NCBI RefSeq assembly: GCF_001436315.1
Contig: NZ_AYZA01000022.1
Location: 447-64,446, forward strand
DNA from: Ligilactobacillus aviarius subsp. aviarius DSM 20655
Lineage (GTDB): Bacteria; Bacillota; Bacilli; Lactobacillales; Lactobacillaceae
Reading direction: 5' to 3'
Length of the DNA: 64,000 nucleotides
Shown here: piece by piece, positions 59,564-64,000 of the stretch
Numbering within the stretch: the first letter of the stretch is position 1
Layout: each line of letters starts with the position of its first letter
Notes under the pieces: model-generated
Told to the model about the DNA's origin: nothing
The model's input: the letters and a program-made list of their open reading frames with translations, nothing else
Databases searched by the model: none
Position numbers and translations under genes: made by a program

Positions 59564-59595
59564 GAGTTTGCCCGCTCTTATAGTTTCAAGAATAA
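59564..59595 (+). repeat. Direct repeat copy 2
   Basis: GAGTTTGCCCGCTCTTATA then a TTTCAAGAATAAA tail, the same orientation as copy 1 near int. Here TAAGAG/CTCTTA also forms a short hairpin. Confidence 0.75.
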
Positions 59596-59612
59596 AGAAC
59601 GTAAAACGTGCT

Positions 59613-59634
59613 TTATGTGATTATCATATCACAT
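59613..59634 (+). repeat. Palindrome upstream of small membrane gene
   Basis: ATGTGAT-TATCAT-ATCACAT-like dyad (TTATGTGATTATCATATCACAT), about 30 bases before the next GTG start. Could be an operator or a short terminator. Confidence 0.4.
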
Positions 59635-59662
59635 TTAAAGCCATTGGAAAGGACTTTTAAAA

Positions 59663-59851
59663 GTGATTAAGGATTTAGAAAAGATGATAGGTAGTTGCTT
59701 TTGTATAGAACAAGCAACATTGTTAGAAACATTATTAATTATTATTGTGCTGATTGCATCCAGTTATGCAATCTTTAAAGGCTATGGCGTAGTAGCTTTA
59801 ATAATTTGGTATTTAACTCGCTATTTTACACGTAAGGCGGGTGTTAAGTGA
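59663..59851 (+). CDS. Small membrane protein of the element
   Basis: 62 residues with one or two hydrophobic helices (LLETLLIIIVLIASSYAIF and VVALIIWYLTRYF) and a basic end. GTG start spaced after GGAAAGGA. Its stop overlaps the primase ATG (TGATG). No family recognised. Confidence 0.6.
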   Translation: MIKDLEKMIGSCFCIEQATLLETLLIIIVLIASSYAIFKGYGVVALIIWYLTRYFTRKAGVK

Positions 59852-60639
59852 TGAATACTAAAGAACAAGCTTTAAACTTAGCAAGTCAAGGCTTTAAAGT
59901 CTTTCAATTATCGCATAATAGCAAGATACCGCTTAAAAATACCCATGGTTATAAGGATGCCACTAATAATATTGATGAGATTAGAAACACATTCAAACCA
60001 TTTAATAATTTGGGCATTGGGTTGTCAGTCAATCATTTAGTATTGGTTGATCTTGATGTAAATAACAGTGACCAACTAAAAGACGTATTAGGTGAGCTAA
60101 ATAAACGTCGTTATGATTTACCACAAACATACACCGAACGGACAAAAAGCGGTGGCACTCATCTCATTTATAAGACTGATAGGACGTTAAAACCTACTAA
60201 TAAAACGTTATTTAGTTTAGGCAACCATACAGGCGCAGAGATCCGCACGGACGGCGTTATTATTGCTCCTTCTTGCGTTGCTGAACACGTTTATAAACCA
60301 TTGAATAATATTAGCTTAAAAGACGTTACAAACGCTCCTGGATGGATATATAGCGCATTGGAACGTAAAGAAAACAATGATTTTAATTACAAAGTGAAAG
60401 CACCAACGCAGAAATATTATACAGGTCAGAAACTGGATGCAATCGCTCAAGGTGTTGGGAATGGCAATCGCAATAATTGGCTAACTGGCGTTGTCGGTTG
60501 GTTATTCGGGACGGGTGCAGATCCTGAAACAGTTTACCAGTTTGCACACTCGATAAATTTAACGTTTGTCAGTCCGCCGTTACCTGATAAGGAAGTCAAT
60601 AATATTTTTAAAAGTATATTAGAAAGGATAGCGAAGTGA
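59851..60639 (+). CDS. Bifunctional DNA primase/polymerase (prim-pol)
   Basis: 262-residue archaeo-eukaryotic-type primase with Prim-Pol domain: metal-binding LVLVDLDV near residue 66-72, a GGTHLIYKT segment and TGAEIRTDGVIIAPS. A C-terminal PriCT-like helical domain (GNRNNWLTGVVGWLF... to the end) follows. It primes replication of the excised element together with the helicase. Coupled by TGATG overlaps on both sides. Confidence 0.9.
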   Translation: MNTKEQALNLASQGFKVFQLSHNSKIPLKNTHGYKDATNNIDEIRNTFKPFNNLGIGLSVNHLVLVDLDVNNSDQLKDVLGELNKRRYDLPQTYTERTKSGGTHLIYKTDRTLKPTNKTLFSLGNHTGAEIRTDGVIIAPSCVAEHVYKPLNNISLKDVTNAPGWIYSALERKENNDFNYKVKAPTQKYYTGQKLDAIAQGVGNGNRNNWLTGVVGWLFGTGADPETVYQFAHSINLTFVSPPLPDKEVNNIFKSILERIAK

Positions 60640-62192
60640 TGCAAGAACTAGATAATGAAACAAAGCAACGCATGGAAAAGTTGCGCAAGATGCAACAAGC
60701 AAGCAATAAACCTCCTAAAACTAATCAAGAATTATTTAGCAGATTAAAGCAAGCTGGAAAAGCGAAACGCAAAGAAAAAGAGACCGTTATACAAAGCGGT
60801 ATTCATAAAGGAGAAATAAAGCGACCACGCCTAACATTTAGGGAAATCACTAATATCGTTGAGCAATACGCAATTTTTAGAGTCATTGGGGACGATGAAG
60901 AAGAACAAAGCAAAGCCCCTCTATATTGGTACAACCTAAACAAAGGCGTTTACGTGAAAGACGATACCGAAATTAAGCAACTAATCAATTACGTAGATAA
61001 TCAAGCAACCGACAAAGCGATTAGTGAAGTTTATAATAAACTCTTTCTTGAAAGTAAACGAGTACCACGGACACACAATAACAATCTAGTAATTGTAAAC
61101 AATGGAATTTTTGATAAATCGCAAAATAAGCTACTTCCATTCAGCCCTGATTATGTATTCACTACTAAAATCGCTACAAATTATAATCCGGATGCATCCA
61201 GTGAGCCAGTTTTTAACGGTTGGTCGGTTTCTAAGTGGTTTGATGAAATCGCAGACGGTCAAGAAGATAAATTAAAATTATTATGGCAAATTATAACGGC
61301 TAGTATTGACGCTAATATATCGCATGAAAGTGCTATTTTTTTAATTGATGACGGACAGGGAAGAACGGGGAAAAGTACATTTGAAAATTTAATCATGAAT
61401 TTAGTAGGTAAAAATAACTGTGGGCAATTAAAACTGATTGAGTTTGAAGATGATTTTAAACTAGCTTTAGTTGATAGCAAGGCAGTTATTATTGGCGATG
61501 ATAATGACCCGAATAGCTTTAATGAAGATAGTAGTAAGTTTAAGTCTTTAACCACTGGAGAAACGATTTTGATTAATCCTAAAGGAATGAAGCCATATTA
61601 TAACCGCTTTAATAGCTTAATCATTCAATCAATGAATGGCATACCACGATTTAAAGATAGTACAGACGCACATTTAAGACGTTTTAGGATCGTTAAATTT
61701 AATCATCAATACGAAGCCACGTCCGAAAATAGAAAAATCAAAGATGATTATATTAATCGTAAAGAATTGCTTGAATGGTTGCTATATAAAGCGTTGCATA
61801 GCAAAACGGTAACAACATTTATTCAAAGCAACGAAAGTATAAATGCCACTCAAGAAATCAAAGAAGATAATGACCCCGTTTATTATTTTATCAATAAATA
61901 TTTTGCTGATTTGGAAAGCACACGTATACCAAGTACATTTTTATTTAATTATTTTATGGCTTGCATGGATGCGGAAAATAACCATTCAAGAATTAAACAA
62001 CGGACGTTTACTTTAAGAGCGCAAAAGATTTTGAAAGCTAAGGGGTGGGAATATACACCAACACCGAAATTAAAGCCCCTTAAATATTGGAACGGTAAAG
62101 ATCAGCAAAAACTTGATGAGTTGAGAAACGGCCAACTTTATTTATGTAATGTTGACCCTGAAAAATATCAACGAGTATTTTATAGTGAATAA
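60639..62192 (+). CDS. D5/P4-type superfamily 3 replicative helicase
   Basis: 517-residue phage/satellite helicase. A basic N-terminus is followed by a D5-like domain and the SF3 ATPase with Walker A DGQGRTGKST near residues 238-247, Walker B VIIGDDND near 285 and a QSMNGIPRF sensor-like segment. Paired with the primase, it forms the replication module common in PICIs and satellite phages. The origin is probably just downstream. Confidence 0.9.
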   Translation: MQELDNETKQRMEKLRKMQQASNKPPKTNQELFSRLKQAGKAKRKEKETVIQSGIHKGEIKRPRLTFREITNIVEQYAIFRVIGDDEEEQSKAPLYWYNLNKGVYVKDDTEIKQLINYVDNQATDKAISEVYNKLFLESKRVPRTHNNNLVIVNNGIFDKSQNKLLPFSPDYVFTTKIATNYNPDASSEPVFNGWSVSKWFDEIADGQEDKLKLLWQIITASIDANISHESAIFLIDDGQGRTGKSTFENLIMNLVGKNNCGQLKLIEFEDDFKLALVDSKAVIIGDDNDPNSFNEDSSKFKSLTTGETILINPKGMKPYYNRFNSLIIQSMNGIPRFKDSTDAHLRRFRIVKFNHQYEATSENRKIKDDYINRKELLEWLLYKALHSKTVTTFIQSNESINATQEIKEDNDPVYYFINKYFADLESTRIPSTFLFNYFMACMDAENNHSRIKQRTFTLRAQKILKAKGWEYTPTPKLKPLKYWNGKDQQKLDELRNGQLYLCNVDPEKYQRVFYSE

Positions 62193-62440
62193 CTTACGTA
62201 AACTTACGAATGAAAAACAATGCGTAAGTAACTTGAACCGTTGGGAGAGTAAGGGAACTTTCGTTACTTACGGTACTTACATATATGTATATATATAGAA
62301 AATAATAAATAACACGTAAATATACTATATAGGGAATTGGGACATATCCGAAAAATGTAAGTTGCGTAGGTTATGCTTTGTAAATGTTGATATATAGGCG
62401 TTTTAACGACTATCGCAATAAAAACACAACTGTAAGTCGA
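62193..62440. other. Putative replication origin with CTTACG/CTTACA repeats
   Basis: Seven short repeats cluster after the helicase: CTTACG at 62193, 62203, 62267 and, inverted, 62223; CTTACA at 62276 and, inverted, 62356 and 62431. An AT-rich stretch of TATATATG type (62280-62335) lies among them and could be the unwinding element. No gene is seen. Confidence 0.6.
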
Positions 62441-62478
62441 TAAACAAACGAAAGTTAAAAAAGAAAGGTCGATAAACC

Positions 62479-62706
62479 ATGATCCAAGTAAAAGAATTTT
62501 CAGATACATTTTTTTATAGCCGTGAAACGAGGAAAAGTAGCGGTCAGAGTTTAGAAAAGAATATCAATCAATTTCTGAAAGATAATCCAGATATTACGTT
62601 AATTGATATTAAATACAGTCAGGCGATTAATGGTTGCACTGATGATATTGATTCAACATCACACGCATTGGTTATTTATGAGGTAAACGGCAATGAGAGT
62701 AATTAA
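62479..62706 (+). CDS. Small protein resembling the Cse60 family
   Basis: 75 residues starting MIQVKEF and with LEKNINQFLKDNPDITLIDIKY, like the small Cse60-type proteins common in Firmicutes phages and mobile elements. AAAGGTC precedes the ATG. It overlaps the next gene by 14 bases. Function unknown. Confidence 0.6.
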   Translation: MIQVKEFSDTFFYSRETRKSSGQSLEKNINQFLKDNPDITLIDIKYSQAINGCTDDIDSTSHALVIYEVNGNESN

Positions 62707-62941
62707 ATACGTGGATAAAAACACGATAGAAAATATTAAGAGCAATGTTAAGAATAAAGAAGAACAGATCAACATTTTAATTAAGTTACTTGAATGGTGT
62801 AATCATGAACATTTATTAATCTTCAATAAGAAACACAAAACACGCAAAGAATTAAAACGCCTTAAAGTTTTGGAAGAACGACAAAAAGTATTAGCTGATA
62901 TGGCTATGGAATTAACTGATGAGTTGAAAGTAAAGCGATGA
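62693..62941 (+). CDS. Hypothetical coiled-coil protein
   Basis: 82 residues, Lys/Glu-rich and largely helical (TIENIKSNVKNKEEQINIL, LKRLKVLEERQKVLADMAM). The start overlaps the previous gene and the stop overlaps the next ATG (ATGA). No family recognised. Confidence 0.55.
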   Translation: MRVIKYVDKNTIENIKSNVKNKEEQINILIKLLEWCNHEHLLIFNKKHKTRKELKRLKVLEERQKVLADMAMELTDELKVKR

Positions 62942-63084
62942 TTAATTTTCTGATGATTTTAGGTTGGTGTTTCGTTGCATCCATATTAATGAGTTACCTA
63001 TTTAAAAAGTGCCTAGAATGGCAAACGGTAGCGTTTAATACGGTGGTTAGTATTATCATTCTTGGACTGATTAAACTGTTGTAG
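62938..63084 (+). CDS. Small membrane protein at the element's end
   Basis: 48 residues with two hydrophobic stretches (FLMILGWCFVASILMSYLF and TVVSIIILGLIKLL). It is the last ORF before the sequence changes character at 63085. Overlap with the upstream gene suggests it is translated. Confidence 0.5.
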   Translation: MINFLMILGWCFVASILMSYLFKKCLEWQTVAFNTVVSIIILGLIKLL

Positions 63085-63999
63085 GCAACAAAAGCAGTTG
63101 ATACGTATGATCTTGCTGTTGGTAATGTTCCATTTGGTCGATACGGAGTTAATGATCCGAAATTTAACCGTCTGAACCTTTCTATCCATAATTATTTCTT
63201 CGTAAAGGCTCTGGACGAAGTACGACCTGGTGGTTTGGTCTGCTTCTTAACCTCCCGGTACACGATGGATTCGAAGGATTCGAAGGTAAGAAAGTATCTT
63301 GCGGAGCGGGCTAATCTTGTGTCTGCCATTCGATTCCCACAGGATGCTTTCCAGCAGACAGCAAATGCGGAAGTCGTTTCTGATCTTTTGATTTTTCAGA
63401 AGAAAGACCGACCGGAAGTTTTATCGGAGTATCCGAATTGGGTCAGCCTTGGACTTACCGAGGATGATCTTCCGATCAATGAGTATTTTCTCGATCACCC
63501 GGATCATGTATTTGGCACTCTTTCTACAAAATCTGGTCCTTTCGGACCAGATTTGGCTGTATTGCCAGGTGAAAAATCATTGGGAGAGCTGTTTTCCAAT
63601 ATTACGGTACCTCATGTATATGCTCCCTCAGTACGCCCTGTTGTCATTGAGGATACGGAGCATCCTGGTGCTGTACCTGCTGATCCGTCTTTACGGGATT
63701 ATAGCTATGGTATTATCGATGGAAAGCTCTACTATCGCGAGGGGGATACTATGTATCCTCCCGCTGTCGGGGCTACTCCGGAAAAACGGATTCGCTCTAT
63801 GATTGATCTGGCATCGAAGATGCACAAGGTGATTGATCTGCAAATGGAGGATGCCGAAGATCAAGAGGTTGAAGCAGCTCAGAAGGAACTGAATTCGGCA
63901 TATGATACGTTTGTGAAATCGTATGATCGGATAAACAGTACGGCAAACGGACGTGCTTTTTCCCAGGATTCGGATTATTTCTTGATTTGTGGCCTGGAG
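63085..63999 (+). pseudogene. Truncated DNA methylase/helicase of a conjugative element
   Basis: An open frame of 305 codons without a start, cut by the window end. It opens with DTYDLAVGNVPFGRYG, the NPPF-type catalytic motif of N6-adenine methyltransferases, then NYFFVKALDEVRPGGLV, AERANLVSAIRFPQ and EVVSDLLIFQKK. This is the layout of the large methylase-SNF2 helicase proteins carried by Tn1549-like and other clostridial ICEs. The N-terminal part is missing because the sequence begins exactly after the preceding stop. Codon use (cgg, gat, ctt, tct) and GC differ from the AT-rich element before it. Confidence 0.8.
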
Positions 64000-64000
64000 A

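Noticed and set aside
63449-63802. A 117-codon plus-strand frame at the right end
   Set aside because: It overlaps the methylase frame, which has clear motifs; this is an out-of-frame shadow.

Overview
The window reads as a low-to-moderate-GC Firmicute chromosome of the Lactobacillaceae (Lactobacillus sensu lato). The grounds are the gene content and order (spx-mecA-coiA-pepF-spxH, relQ-nadK-rluD, ftsK-yfmF-yfmH-ymfI-rodZ-pgsA-cinA-recA-rny-mutSL, ruvAB-queA-tgt-yajC, a complete fab/acc cluster, a T-box-led alaS), AGGAGG-type ribosome sites and frequent GTG/TTG starts. Genus cannot be fixed from sequence reading alone.

Layout. 1-608: six tRNA genes (Tyr, Trp, His, Gln, Cys, Leu) and a terminator. 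901-8132: stress/competence regulation (Spx, MecA, CoiA, PepF, SpxH) and the relQ-nadK-pseudouridine synthase operon. 8144-11619: CutC-like protein, lactonase, an orphan sorbitol-type EIIA, YbaK deacylase and RlmA methyltransferase. 11796-19674: TrmL, FtsK, the YfmF/YfmH/YmfI set linked to EF-P modification, RodZ and PgsA. 19772-29574: a CinA remnant, then DNA repair and RNA decay (recA with SOS box, rny, mutS, mutL, ruvA, ruvB). 29592-32801: queuosine genes, yajC and tpx. 33092-42885: one long type II fatty-acid synthesis operon with FabT-type regulator, two FabZ, FabI and all four acetyl-CoA carboxylase subunits. 42959-51457: zwf, dinB, nrnA, a DEAD-box helicase, alaS and tag.

After tag the character changes abruptly to AT-rich accessory DNA. 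52153-55347 holds four related multi-pass membrane proteins. Each is preceded by a short in-frame scrap that ends just before or overlapping its start codon; one scrap is a 60-70-residue glycine-zipper sequence like the C-terminal pore-forming part of polymorphic toxins. I read this as an orphan immunity array built from repeated [toxin tail + immunity gene] units, now partly decayed. The membrane proteins look like divergent Bax-inhibitor-1/YccA-type folds. This is the most novel item in the window.

55584-63084 is an integrated element resembling a phage-inducible chromosomal island: integrase and a repressor without a peptidase domain on the minus strand; then, on the plus strand, a Cro-like regulator, a frameshifted Rha-type protein, an excisionase-like protein, primase, D5-type helicase, a putative origin with CTTACG/CTTACA repeats and small accessory ORFs. 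No packaging or capsid-interference genes are seen. At about 63085 the element stops against an internal fragment of a large methylase/helicase protein of the kind carried by clostridial integrative conjugative elements, with different codon use and no start. The join is either a real insertion or deletion, or an assembly chimera.
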